Notes: generated by a model not told the origin, from the letters alone. Positions 17,058 through 27,792 are shown, counted from the stretch's first letter. The stretch: DNA of 59,564 nucleotides from Anaerosolibacter carboniphilus (GCF_014205875.1 NZ_JACHEN010000033.1:1-59564); one strand, 5' to 3'. Made by a program: numbers and translations.

Positions 17058-19394
17058 TTATGCATATAGCATCGCTTCCAGTTCTTTAACAGCCTTTATA
17101 TAGTTTTGCTTGTTACCGAATTCTTTTACAAGTTTAATCGGCGTACCAAGTTCAGTAAAAGGTTTCAATTCAAGAATTTTTGTATCACTAAAGTCCAGTA
17201 CTTCTGCATCCTTATACTTCTCAAGTAACCCATTGAGCACTTGCTGTGCAACATATGAATATTTGTGAAGGTATCCTTTTTTCTTGACGTTATTCGCCCG
17301 TTCAGCTCTAGATAGGGGCTTTTTATCAAACGCCACATGAAGAATCAAATCAAAATCATCAATATCTTGACCGACTTCTTCTCTTAAAGCATCCAGTAAC
17401 ACACCCTCATCCTTTAGTTCATCAATAATCGCTTGCTTTTTGGCTTCTGTACCCCATCTTTTAATAAAACTATCTAAGGTATCATAATGCTCAAGGATAT
17501 GTCTCTTTGAGTAATCCTTTATGGATTCTGTGATAAGCTTACCATGAATGTCTATATACTGAACCCTCTCATTAAGAATTCTAACATTAACACCTTTCAC
17601 ATAATACTTTCCTGGTGGGTCAGGCATTACATCTCCGCCATCTTCTGTTTCCTCATAACCGGTGCCTATATCACCTTGCCCTTGATCGCCATCATCCTCA
17701 CCACCTGGTGGGATAGGATCTTTCCCCTCGACTTCAATAACTTTCACAGGATCGCCATCAAATTCTGGATCTGCAAAAAGCCTTGAAACATTTCTAAAAT
17801 CCATAAAAGTAAAATATGTTTTACCATCTTCCTCTCGGATACGAGTACCTCTACCTAATATTTGTTTGAACATGATTTGTGAGTTAAGCTCTTTATCAAT
17901 AACGATTAATTTACACATTTTCGCATCTACGCCTGTTGATAGAAGCTCACTTGTTACTGCAATCGTTGGAAATTTAGAATTTACAGCAATAAAATTATCA
18001 AGCTGTGCTCTGCCTTCCGCATCATCTCCTGTAAATTTCATGATGTAGTTTGGATGGTCTTTAACAATATCAGTATTTTCTTGAATAAGTGCCATTCTCA
18101 TGCGATTTGCATGTTCTATGTCTACACAGAAAACGATTGTTTTCATATATCGATCATTGAGCTTTAAGAATTCAGTAATGCGCTTTGCTACTTCCTTGGT
18201 ACGCTCATCAATGACAAGGTTACGATCATAGTCTTTTGTGTTGTACTCTCTGTCTTCAATCTCATTACCATGAATATCAGTTTGTCCTTTATAGGGTCTA
18301 AATCCTTCTAAGTCAACATTTAAACCTACACGCAGCACTTTGTACGGGGCTAAGAAGCCGTCTTGAATGCCTTGCTTTAAGCTGTATGTAAAAATTGGTT
18401 CTCCAAAGTAGTCAATGTTGCTGACAGTTTTTGTTTCTTTTGGTGTTGCAGTCAATCCTATTTGGATTGCCGAATTGAAGTATTCAAGAATTTGCCTCCA
18501 TTGGCTATCTTCTTTGACAGAGCCACGGTGGGCTTCATCAACAATTATTAAATCAAAAAAATCCGGTTTAAATTCTTCAAAGACCCGCTCTCCATCCTGA
18601 CCGACAAGTTGTTGGTAAAGCGCCATATGGATTTCATAGGAACTATCCATTGTTCTGTTTTTTACTTTTGTAATAACACCTTCAAAGGGCTTAAAGTCAT
18701 TATAAATTGTCTGATCTATAAGGATATTTCTATCCGCTAAATATAAGATTCTTTTAACTTTGCCAGCTTTCCAGAGCCTCCACATGATTTGAAATGCAGT
18801 ATAGGTTTTACCTGTGCCAGTTGCCATTACAAGGAGTAATCTATTGCTGCCTTTAGCAATTGCTTCGATCGCTCTGTTTACTGCTATCCTTTGATAGTAT
18901 CTAGGTGCCTTGTCGCCCACTGAAAAGTGATAAGATTCCGTAATGATATCTTCTTGCTCTTTCGTATCTATATTCTTATAATGCTTATATTTGCTCCAAA
19001 GTTCTTCAGGAGTAGGAAACTCGTCAAGAGAGAGTTCTCTTTCCCTACCAGATTCCATATCATGTTCGATAAATCCATCACCATTAGAACTGTACGCGAA
19101 GGGCACATCAAGAATTTTTGCATACTCGATAGCTTGCTGCATACCATCCCCTAGAAAATGCTTATTATCTTTGGCTTCAACCACAGCAATAGGAACATTG
19201 GATTTATATGAAAGCAAATAATCTGCCCTTTTTCTTTTACCACGTGTGGATATATTGCCCCGAACGATCACTTGACCATCTGTAAATGTATATTCCGTTC
19301 TGATTTGTTTCATTTTATCCCATCCAGCAGATTCAAGGGCAGGAGTTATATATCTCAAACATATATCTTGCTCTGAAAGGTCTTTTTTACTCAT
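17058..19394 (-). CDS. hsdR: Type I restriction endonuclease subunit HsdR
   Basis: 778 aa from the ATG at 19394, preceded by GGAAGGAG; the frame extends 21 codons upstream without a ribosome binding site. The N-terminal nuclease domain has ADYLLSYKSNVPIAVVEAKD, the D...ExK core of type I R subunits. The superfamily 2 translocase follows: LLVMATGTGKTYTAFQ (Walker A, ~residue 180), IVDEAHRGS (Walker B), GLTATP (motif III) and QILGRGTR (motif VI). An acidic/Gly-rich linker (PPGGEDDGDQGQGD) precedes the C-terminal HsdS/M-interacting region. It is first in the operon. All motifs are intact, so the system is probably active. Confidence 0.95.
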   Translation of the reverse strand: MSKKDLSEQDICLRYITPALESAGWDKMKQIRTEYTFTDGQVIVRGNISTRGKRKRADYLLSYKSNVPIAVVEAKDNKHFLGDGMQQAIEYAKILDVPFAYSSNGDGFIEHDMESGRERELSLDEFPTPEELWSKYKHYKNIDTKEQEDIITESYHFSVGDKAPRYYQRIAVNRAIEAIAKGSNRLLLVMATGTGKTYTAFQIMWRLWKAGKVKRILYLADRNILIDQTIYNDFKPFEGVITKVKNRTMDSSYEIHMALYQQLVGQDGERVFEEFKPDFFDLIIVDEAHRGSVKEDSQWRQILEYFNSAIQIGLTATPKETKTVSNIDYFGEPIFTYSLKQGIQDGFLAPYKVLRVGLNVDLEGFRPYKGQTDIHGNEIEDREYNTKDYDRNLVIDERTKEVAKRITEFLKLNDRYMKTIVFCVDIEHANRMRMALIQENTDIVKDHPNYIMKFTGDDAEGRAQLDNFIAVNSKFPTIAVTSELLSTGVDAKMCKLIVIDKELNSQIMFKQILGRGTRIREEDGKTYFTFMDFRNVSRLFADPEFDGDPVKVIEVEGKDPIPPGGEDDGDQGQGDIGTGYEETEDGGDVMPDPPGKYYVKGVNVRILNERVQYIDIHGKLITESIKDYSKRHILEHYDTLDSFIKRWGTEAKKQAIIDELKDEGVLLDALREEVGQDIDDFDLILHVAFDKKPLSRAERANNVKKKGYLHKYSYVAQQVLNGLLEKYKDAEVLDFSDTKILELKPFTELGTPIKLVKEFGNKQNYIKAVKELEAMLYA

Positions 19395-19612
19395 CACAAC
19401 TCTCCTTCCATTACTATTTCTTTTTTTGTACTTATATTTCCATTTTATAACAAGCATCTGTCGAAAAACAACTTATTTCTCTACGTGAAGAATATATCTA
19501 TTTGCTATGTGAAAATAATAAAACAATTGCCAAATGAGCAGTTAGTTAAGAACTATCATATGAATGAATGAACTAAACCTAATTCTATTAATCTTTCAAG
19601 GAGATGGAACTG

Positions 19613-19747
19613 ATGAGTAAAAAGACCAAAATTGTAGTTGAAGAAATATTTAAGTCTGATAATGAGAAGGAAAGAATAGAAAAACTGGAAGATTTGCTTA
19701 TGAATGTTATAAAGAAGTCCCCAGAATTCGAAGACCTCTTCAGGTAA
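19613..19747 (+). CDS. 44-aa small protein, second copy of the recombinase-companion type
   Basis: Ribosome binding site AAGGAG lies 9 nt before the ATG at 19613. The ORF starts MSKKTKIVVEEIFKS, ends EFEDLFR, and is charged and helical. Length, the V-V/I core and acidic-basic layout resemble the 44-aa ORF before recombinase 1, although identity is low. No recombinase follows it here; the next plus-strand sequence is non-coding, so it may be a relic of an element whose recombinase was lost. Divergent from hsdR. Confidence 0.45.
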   Translation: MSKKTKIVVEEIFKSDNEKERIEKLEDLLMNVIKKSPEFEDLFR

Positions 19748-19883
19748 AGTAGAAAGTTACCTGTCCAGCTATATTATAACCAAAGGAACGTGCAGATATT
19801 ATTCGTTCAAAACAACACAGGCTTTGTTATCTCGCAAAAGAACCGAACATTTTGGAAAAATAAATTGTTTATGCTTTTTGAGA

Positions 19884-20854
19884 CTATAGAGAAAACCACT
19901 TTCTAAAAGTGTTCTCCCTGTTTTCTGCCATCTTAACTTTTTCTTGCACTTTCCAGAGAACTGTCCCTTTTGCAAACACAAAGCCATCTTCAATTACCGC
20001 AACATACTCATTATCATAAGTATCCATGAAAATAAGTTTAAATATAAATCTTTCATCCGTAGTACCATATTCATCTAGGTTCAGACGTAAACAATCTAAT
20101 GATTCAAATCCTACAAACAAATCTCCAAGTTTTTCTTCCATAGGAGATAAAGATAATTTAAAATCTGCTCCAGCAATATCTTATTAAATCTATCTACACC
20201 ATGGCGCGTTAACTCCTCTCCATCAGTATTATGGATGGTTAGCATGCCACGGTTAATTACAATAGGATTTTTGGTTAAGTTTCTTATAGTTACAGAGATC
20301 CTTGCACATCCTATATTTTCGTACACTGCCATAAGATTATTTTCCATTATTTTAACTTCAAATATCTCTTTGAATTATAGAATGAATCAAAATCTGCTCT
20401 TCTCGCAAATATGTTCTGACTTCCTTTTCTTACTTTACATAAACCCTCATTTAGGCTTGTACCTTTTGTCCGTAACTATATTTCTTTTTAACGATATATG
20501 GTCTATTGTTATTACCTTCATGGATCATGACTACCCCTAGCTTCTTATCCAGATAATTTATAGGGAAATAGTCAACCCTTAGCTCTGGCTCAATGTATTG
20601 CATAATAACATTTTGATAAACGGATGAATCTATAAATTCATTCGCATCAATTCCACATATCTCACGATCTTCTCCCGGCTTATCTTTAATTCCCAAAATT
20701 AAGTATTTATTCCCTATATAACTTGAATTCGCCATAGCCATTACATCTGTGATTAAATCTGAAAAGTTATCTCTATACTGTCCTCTCTTGAAGTCAAGAT
20801 ATTCACCTCATAACCATTTATAATAAGATCGATTATTTTCGTTATATCCTTCAT
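19884..20854 (-). pseudogene. AlbA_2 (Schlafen-type ATP-binding) domain gene broken by four frameshifts
   Basis: Reading across frames gives one continuous protein. It starts at ATG 20854 (MKDITKIIDLIINGYE), shifts frame near 20800 into EYLDFKRGQYRDNFSD and AMANSSYIGNKYLILGI, the hallmark of AlbA_2 domains. It shifts near 20465 into SLNEGLCKVRKGSQNIFARR, near 20365 into EIFEVKIMENNLMAVYENIG, and near 20160 into AGADFKLSLSPMEEKLGDLF, ending at 19884. The original protein had roughly 320 residues. Intact relatives are nucleic-acid or ATP-associated proteins, often in defence islands; this copy cannot be functional as a whole. Its fragments would otherwise be annotated as two or three small hypothetical genes. 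Confidence 0.8.
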
Positions 20855-20880
20855 TACATTTTTCCTTCCTAGCTCAAATA

Positions 20881-21271
20881 TAAGCTTTTACCAAATTTTT
20901 CATATTTGAATTTTATCATAAAGTACAAAGAAGAACCAAGCAAATCTGTTATCGAAATAAAGGTATTGGGATGGGACCTTAATAATCAGGCAATTATCTA
21001 TTTTCTCCTTTAGACATTAAGGTATAATGGATATATTTCGAAATAGACCTATTATTTAGAAAGGAAATGAAAAAGCACCTGTAGCATTTATAGGTGCTAA
21101 AATATGAAGTAAAAAAATCATTTATACCTGCTTGTACTTAGATATCTTTATTTCATTCGATATTTTCAACTATACAAGTTGTCTGCCTAACAAAAGTACT
21201 TGATGACTTTTCTATATCTAGAATGGCTTCTATAAATCTATAAATTTCTACAAAAGCTGGAATTACTATAT
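20881..21271. other. Intergenic region without a recognisable gene
   Basis: Non-coding stretch between the AlbA_2 pseudogene and the SNF2 gene. It holds one small hairpin (AGCACCT at 21074-21080 pairing with AGGTGCT at 21092-21098) and otherwise AT-rich sequence; no ORF with a ribosome binding site was seen. Confidence 0.5.
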
Positions 21272-23878
21272 TTAATCTGTCAGTATATGTTTCAAATCTT
21301 CTATTGTGATGCTTTTGGGTTTATCCAAATCATCTAGAATGCTAAGTGAGATTAGATTTTTTACCTTTTTGAGTTCTTGGATTTTTTCTTCTATAGAATC
21401 CACTGTAATAAATCTATAGATAAATACATTTTCTGTTTGACCAATTCTATATATTCTATCAGCTGCTTGATCTTCAACAGCAGGATTCCACCAAGGATCA
21501 TAAATGATAGCATACTGACTTGAAACTAAATTCAAGCCTACACCACCAGCTTTTAAACTAATCAAAAAGATTCCCTCATTCGATTTCTCAAATCCCTCAA
21601 CAATCTTTTGACGGTTTTTTACTGTGCCATCAAGGTAAAAATAATTCCATTTTTTTTGTTTTATCCATTTTTCCATTATTTTTAGCATACTAGTAAACTG
21701 ACTAAACACAACTACTTTGCCTTTGTTGTTCATTATTTCTTCCATCTTAATTTTAAATAGCTCAAACTTTTCTGATTCATAGCAGTTGTTTATATTAAGT
21801 TCTTTCCTCAATAGCTTTGGATGACAACAAATCTGCCTTAGATATAACAAGCCTTCTAGAATTAAAGCATTGTCTTTAATTTCGTACCTGGTTGGTAATC
21901 TATTAATTTCATTTCTAATTTTCGTTAAAATACTATCGTATAATTCTTTTTGTTGATGTGTCATATCACAATAAATTTCCTGCTCAAACTTCTCGGGTAG
22001 GTTTGGAAGAACTTCTAACTTTTTTCTTCGCAATATAAATGGCTTGATCATCTTCTTTAATTGTATTAGAGCTTTTTTGTTATCATTGATATCTGAATAT
22101 TTTTTTATAAAGTCCTTTTTACTTCCAAAAAGCCCAGGGTTTAAGACATTCATCAATGCCCATAATTCAGTTACATTATTTTCGAAAGGAGTTCCAGAAA
22201 GACCTATTTTTATTCTAGCACTCAACTTACTGATCGCTTTATATGTCTTGGATACAGAATTCTTTATGTATTGTACTTCATCTAAGATTAAACAATTAAT
22301 ATTTAAGCCTCTAATTTTTTCTATGTCATTTAATATTGTTCCATAAGTTGTTAGCACTGTACAATTTCTTTGTATATTTTTTATTATGCTGTTTCTATTG
22401 TCTCCATGGTACATAATGACTTTCATTTCCGGACTGAATCTTCTAATTTCTCTTTCCCAATTAAATAAAAGTGATTTTGGAACAACTACAAGATTAATTA
22501 AGCTATTACTCATAATTTCTTGTTCAGACAAAAATGAAATTACTTGCAGAGTTTTTCCAAGTCCCATATCATCTCCTAAGCATCCACCAAATGAATTCTT
22601 ATAAAGATATTTAAGCCACTTAACCCCATCGATCTGATAATCACGTAGTAAGTTTATTAAATATGCAGGCACATCAATATCAATACTATCATAAGCAATA
22701 AACTTCTCATAACCGTCTATTTTTTCAATATTTAGCTCTTCTGACAAATCAAATAACTGTCTAATATTGTGTTTACTTATTATGAATTTATCTTGTTGAT
22801 TGCTTAAAGTTAATTTATTCTTATTCAAAATTTCCGGCAAAAAAATCACTTTATCATCAACTTCAATATATTGTCTCTTTCTTTTTTTCAAATCAATAGA
22901 ATCGGCTAAATTATACGAATTATCTCCAATGTTTATAGTAGATTCAAGTTCAAACCAATTAATATTATAAGAAATGCTGTATTGGATATTTGAAGAATGT
23001 AACACGGGCTTCTCATTTTCCCAAAAAACTGTAAAACCATTTTCAATTAATTTATCAACGGATACCTGAATACTCCAAATATTATCCCTTGAAAATATAT
23101 TCATTTTTGCCCTCTTCCACCCACATTCTTCTAGTATTCTTATTTTTTTATCTTCTTTATTAATGTCGCGGAAGTATTGTTCATTATCATCTCTAATAAA
23201 TTCAATTTTACTATTGCTCGGTATTTCTATACCATTATAATCAAAAAATAGATTCAAAAGATACTTATTCTCCTCTTTATAGATGTATGCATGAGGGTTT
23301 GGCTGGATTTTTGATAATTCAATAGCTTTAACTTTATCTACTGCTATTTCACGTTTTATACCTCGATGGAATGCTTCAACGGGTGCTATTTTATTCAAAC
23401 GATAGAATAGCTTATTCTCTCTATACACGATTTCACTGGAAACTAATTTAACATATACGTATTCGTTTGTTTTTGAAAATGTATAATTTTCAAGCTGTTC
23501 CATAATTCTTCTAGAGTTAGCATTACTCAAGATAATGTCTTCTACTAAATGATGCTTTTTATCTTTTGAAATACAATATAAATTAAGCAAGCCATTTTCC
23601 TTTATAAATTCTAGTACCTTATAAAACTGACCTTGGTCTAGAGCATATTTGTTCTTTGAAATCTGAGCGTCATCATCATGAACAATTAAATTCTTAAGCC
23701 TTATAAGCTGCTCGTTAGTCAAATTGCTGCTTTCAGATATATCTAGACTTATCTTTCTTAAAGGTCCTGAAAATGTCTTATTCTTAATGTATTTGATTTT
23801 TCCCAGAAAAAACTCAACAATCAGTACGTTGTTCTTTAATGTCTCATTAAGATTTATGGACATCACTAAATCATTCAA
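21272..23878 (-). CDS. SNF2-family DEAD/DEAH helicase in the radical-SAM peptide operon
   Basis: 868 aa. The first ~400 residues form a β-rich domain typical of bacterial SNF2 proteins (WFELESTINIGDNSYNLAD). The two-lobed ATPase follows: DDMGLGKTLQVISFL (motif I, ~residue 440), LILDEVQYIKN (II), LSGTPFENNVTELWAL (III), VVFSQFTSMLKIMEKW (IV), GGVGLNLVSSQYAIIYDPWW (V) and QAADRIYRIGQ (VI). All motifs are intact. It starts 15 nt after the radical SAM gene, probably at a TTG after GGGAGATGG, so it is co-expressed with it. SNF2 proteins use ATP to translocate on double-stranded DNA and strip or remodel bound proteins. Why one should accompany a peptide-maturation enzyme is not explained by any RiPP class I know. 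Confidence 0.92.
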   Translation of the reverse strand: MNDLVMSINLNETLKNNVLIVEFFLGKIKYIKNKTFSGPLRKISLDISESSNLTNEQLIRLKNLIVHDDDAQISKNKYALDQGQFYKVLEFIKENGLLNLYCISKDKKHHLVEDIILSNANSRRIMEQLENYTFSKTNEYVYVKLVSSEIVYRENKLFYRLNKIAPVEAFHRGIKREIAVDKVKAIELSKIQPNPHAYIYKEENKYLLNLFFDYNGIEIPSNSKIEFIRDDNEQYFRDINKEDKKIRILEECGWKRAKMNIFSRDNIWSIQVSVDKLIENGFTVFWENEKPVLHSSNIQYSISYNINWFELESTINIGDNSYNLADSIDLKKRKRQYIEVDDKVIFLPEILNKNKLTLSNQQDKFIISKHNIRQLFDLSEELNIEKIDGYEKFIAYDSIDIDVPAYLINLLRDYQIDGVKWLKYLYKNSFGGCLGDDMGLGKTLQVISFLSEQEIMSNSLINLVVVPKSLLFNWEREIRRFSPEMKVIMYHGDNRNSIIKNIQRNCTVLTTYGTILNDIEKIRGLNINCLILDEVQYIKNSVSKTYKAISKLSARIKIGLSGTPFENNVTELWALMNVLNPGLFGSKKDFIKKYSDINDNKKALIQLKKMIKPFILRRKKLEVLPNLPEKFEQEIYCDMTHQQKELYDSILTKIRNEINRLPTRYEIKDNALILEGLLYLRQICCHPKLLRKELNINNCYESEKFELFKIKMEEIMNNKGKVVVFSQFTSMLKIMEKWIKQKKWNYFYLDGTVKNRQKIVEGFEKSNEGIFLISLKAGGVGLNLVSSQYAIIYDPWWNPAVEDQAADRIYRIGQTENVFIYRFITVDSIEEKIQELKKVKNLISLSILDDLDKPKSITIEDLKHILTD

Positions 23879-23893
23879 AATACCATCTCCCTA

Positions 23894-25228
23894 TTAACGA
23901 TAGAAATCCTCATTAGTCTCTATCATTAATTTATAGTACTTCTCTTTTTCTTTCGCATCACATTTTCGAGGTTTAAAGCTATTATAGGAATTTTTTTCAA
24001 GCTTGGAAAGCTCAATTAGATCCTTAAAATACTTTATTCTGCAGCCTCCACCACAAATATTTTTTAAATCGCAGTCACAACAAGGTCTCAGCTTATTTAT
24101 ATTCGATAATTCCATAGCCATCTTTGAAAGATTCATTATCTCATCGAAGTTTGAAAATCGTAGATTTCCATAGCTTCTTAATTCATGAATCCTATTGCAA
24201 AAATATATATCTCCATCTGAAGATACAGTTATGCCGCCATAACCACAGTTGTCAAATACTGTATTGTTCTCATGATTTAATATGAATTCATTCCTATATG
24301 ATTCAGGGTAACATGAATTGATTACGTATTTCATAAGCTCTGAATATTCGTTATTTATGACTTCGTTTACTTCTATATCTCTACCATCCAGTAATTCAGC
24401 ATTAAACTTTATGTAAAAATGCTTATCATTATACTGCTGAATCAGCATTTTGCCAAATTCAATATACTTGTCTTTATTCTCTTTTAATTCCTCAAAAGTG
24501 GGTGTAATCGCAATAGCCACTTTTAGCCCACGTTTGACTAACTTATCTACTACCAATAGTACTTTTTCAAAATTTCCATTTCCTCTTATCTGAGCATTGC
24601 TTTTTTCATCATAACCATCAATACTGATTTGTATTTCATCTATAAAAGGAGTTGCTCTATCGATTAACTCATCACTCCAAACGAGACCATTAGTCAGAAG
24701 TGTATTTTTTAGTCCAAGTCCCTTAGAATAATTTAGTATATCAGTTAAATCAGCTCTAAGGGCTACCTCACCACCTGTGAAAGTAACAACCTCGCCATTA
24801 TACTTCTTAAAGTTATCTAATAGTGATAGAATTTCAGCGGTTGTTAGCTCATTATTTTTCTTCGTTCCAGAGTACATATAGCAGTGCTTACACCTTAGAT
24901 TACATTCATCAGTCAAATAAATACATAACCCATTACGTTGAGGTAAAGTGATATTATTATCTTCAAATTTTTTTGCTTCTAACTCAGTTAATACATGTAT
25001 TAAGTCTTCTTCTTCAATATTTCTTTCTTCCATAAAAGCAATAACATCTTCAACACTGTTATTTTTTAATTCATTAAAAATTAATAATTGATCATCATTT
25101 TCTAGTACTAACCAATTTGCACTTTCTGGAGAAATCACAAGTATTTTATCTTCAAATTGTCTAACTACCAAATATTTCGGCATTGCGTACTGCTTCTCTA
25201 TATCAAGCTGAATCTCGATTTCTTCCAT
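23894..25228 (-). CDS. Radical SAM/SPASM peptide maturase with N-terminal PqqD-like domain
   Basis: 444 aa from the ATG at 25228, right behind AGGAGGG; the frame extends upstream but without a ribosome binding site. Residues ~1-85 resemble a PqqD-like peptide-recognition domain (YLVVRQFEDKILVISPESAN...). The radical SAM core has CNLRCKHC for the 4Fe-4S cluster near residue 108 and TGGEVALR for SAM binding. The C-terminal SPASM domain has cysteines in FDNCGYGG, YFCNR, CCDCDLKNICGGGC and RKCDAK, enough for two auxiliary clusters. This architecture is that of enzymes which cross-link ribosomally made peptides. It lies downstream of a 33-aa Cys-containing ORF and upstream of a SNF2 helicase gene on the same strand. 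Substrate assignment to the 33-aa ORF is inference. Confidence 0.92.
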   Translation of the reverse strand: MEEIEIQLDIEKQYAMPKYLVVRQFEDKILVISPESANWLVLENDDQLLIFNELKNNSVEDVIAFMEERNIEEEDLIHVLTELEAKKFEDNNITLPQRNGLCIYLTDECNLRCKHCYMYSGTKKNNELTTAEILSLLDNFKKYNGEVVTFTGGEVALRADLTDILNYSKGLGLKNTLLTNGLVWSDELIDRATPFIDEIQISIDGYDEKSNAQIRGNGNFEKVLLVVDKLVKRGLKVAIAITPTFEELKENKDKYIEFGKMLIQQYNDKHFYIKFNAELLDGRDIEVNEVINNEYSELMKYVINSCYPESYRNEFILNHENNTVFDNCGYGGITVSSDGDIYFCNRIHELRSYGNLRFSNFDEIMNLSKMAMELSNINKLRPCCDCDLKNICGGGCRIKYFKDLIELSKLEKNSYNSFKPRKCDAKEKEKYYKLMIETNEDFYR

Positions 25229-25255
25229 GTATTTTTCCCTCCTAAAAAAGAAAAT

Positions 25256-25279
25256 GAGAAGACCTTTGCCAGTCTTCTC
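25256..25279 (-). terminator. Attenuator between the peptide gene and the maturase gene
   Basis: On the minus strand GAGAAGAC, 8-nt loop, GTCTTCTC is followed by ATTTTCTTTTTT, a canonical Rho-independent terminator. It begins 12 nt after the peptide stop codon and ends just before the maturase ribosome binding site. Partial readthrough would give far more peptide mRNA than enzyme mRNA, as in many RiPP operons. Confidence 0.8.
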
Positions 25280-25290
25280 GTGTTTAGTTT

Positions 25291-25392
25291 TTAGTTTTGA
25301 TTTACAGAACAACTCTTAAAGCAGTACATAGTACTTACCCTTGAACTATCTTTAACACTTGTTTTTTTCCATTTCAAAACAATTTTTTTCAT
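25291..25392 (-). CDS. 33-aa putative RiPP precursor peptide
   Basis: ATG at 25392 with AGAGAGGG at suitable spacing. The N-terminal half is basic (MKKIVLKWKKTSVKD), the middle is Ser-rich, and the C-terminus ends YCFKSCSVNQN, with two Cys in a C-x3-C pattern. Size, leader-like basic start and Cys-bearing core fit a substrate for the radical SAM/SPASM enzyme encoded next, possibly for Cys thioether cross-links. From memory it is reminiscent of the Clo7bot Cys-rich peptide group of clostridia, but I could not check this. There is no obvious Gly-Gly cleavage site and no peptidase or exporter gene beside it. Confidence 0.6.
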   Translation of the reverse strand: MKKIVLKWKKTSVKDSSRVSTMYCFKSCSVNQN

Positions 25393-25493
25393 TTGGCAGC
25401 CCTCTCTTTCCAGAATGTTGTAAGTAATATCATTTTACTATAATTATCCAAAAAAGTAAATATTTTAACATGTATTTGTCCTAAAATTCTAAA

Positions 25494-25893
25494 TAGTCAC
25501 CACATTGTATCGTTACATATCACAATCGCTGTATCCATTGTGGTTACGATTCTTGGTGTGTATGGAGGATTTAAGGAAGTTGATGAGGAAAAGATAAAAA
25601 TGTTGGAAACCTTTGGCGCTACAAAACAACAGATACTCCAGAAAGTAGTCTTCCCTGCCAGCGTACCGACCATTGTAAATGCACTTAAGATCAATGTAGG
25701 CTTATCCTGGGTAGGGGTTATCGTAGGAGAGTTCATGGTATCCCGGGCAGGTATTGGTTATCTGATCGTCTATGGTGGTCAGGTGTTTAAACTGGATCTT
25801 GTGATGACCAGCGTAATCATCTTAGCAGTCCTAGCTACGGTCATGTATCAAGGAGTTGCATATTTTGAAAAGAGAATGATGAAGTGGAGATAA
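25494..25893 (+). pseudogene. 3' fragment of an ABC transporter permease gene (copy A)
   Basis: Encodes the C-terminal ~130 residues of a NitT/TauT-type (SsuC-like) permease: the EAA-like loop region (EEKIKMLETFGATKQQILQK), VVFPASVPTIVNALKI, then GYLIVYGGQVFKLDLV and the terminal YFEKRMMKWR. The open frame begins abruptly without an N-terminus or ribosome binding site, so about half of the gene is missing. At least four shorter copies of the same 3' end occur downstream (34485, 35339, 36462, 41488). Confidence 0.85.
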
Positions 25894-25977
25894 GGAGAAT
25901 AAGCACCCGTAAGTCTAGGTATTAAATGCTTATTTTTGAGGTTATAGAAGAGTTTGTGCGTTTAATGAATAATGGTA

Positions 25978-26006
25978 AAAGCCACACTATTTTTAAGTGT
26001 GGCTTT
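25978..26006 (-). terminator. Terminator of eno
   Basis: AAAGCCACACT (25978-25988), 7-nt loop, AGTGTGGCTTT (25996-26006), located about 40 nt beyond the enolase stop codon. Confidence 0.8.
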
Positions 26007-26045
26007 CTACTGCAGATTAATATAGCTTTAGTTGCCCAAAACCTA

Positions 26046-27344
<1,299 letters not shown>

Positions 27345-27459
27345 TTATTGATTGATAGTTTAGGCTATCTTTAGAAACATTTTAAATACGTTAAACTAAT
27401 TAACTCCTGACAATAGGAGCTGGCCTTGATCTCTACCCTAAATACTCCTTATGTGCAAT

Positions 27460-27792
27460 CTATTTCAAATACTTGATGATATTCACATCATCCACAATCA
27501 TCACTAAACCTTCTTTCATCAACTCGTCTAGACAACATAGGAAATGATCTATTTTCTCTGCAGCATCTACGATCTCCAAAACCAACGGCAAATCATCAGA
27601 CAGCGTTAATATATGAGTACTGTGAATATGATGGTCCATTCCGAAACCTTCAATGCCTCTATATACTGTTATCCCTGCCATATCTTCTTTTTTTGCTCTT
27701 TCCACAATAACATGGTGTAGCGGCTTGCTTTTATACTTATGACTCTCTGAAATATAGATTTTAATTAATTTTCCCTTTCCCTGTACTCTCAT
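27460..27792 (-). CDS. DUF190 family protein
   Basis: 110 aa. The pattern KLIKIYISESHKYKSKPLHH, GITVYRGIEGFGMDHHIHS and LPLVLEIVDAAEKI is typical of DUF190 proteins, small soluble proteins with a PII-like ferredoxin fold often encoded next to crcB. Ribosome binding site AGGAGG lies 10 nt after the crcB stop, so it is translated from the same message. Its biochemical role is unknown; a part in the fluoride response is inferred from constant linkage. Confidence 0.88.
   Translation of the reverse strand: MRVQGKGKLIKIYISESHKYKSKPLHHVIVERAKKEDMAGITVYRGIEGFGMDHHIHSTHILTLSDDLPLVLEIVDAAEKIDHFLCCLDELMKEGLVMIVDDVNIIKYLK

Noticed and set aside
19799..19993. Minus-strand 64-codon frame
   Set aside because: Overlaps the AlbA_2 pseudogene in another frame and has no start signal.
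25291..25392. Assignment of the 33-aa peptide to the KxxxW cyclic-peptide class
   Set aside because: The single Trp is at residue 8 and residue 4 is Ile, so the Lys-x3-Trp spacing is absent; the C-terminal Cys pair fits thioether chemistry better.
25497..25736. Minus-strand 79-codon frame
   Set aside because: Antisense shadow of the permease fragment; no ribosome binding site.
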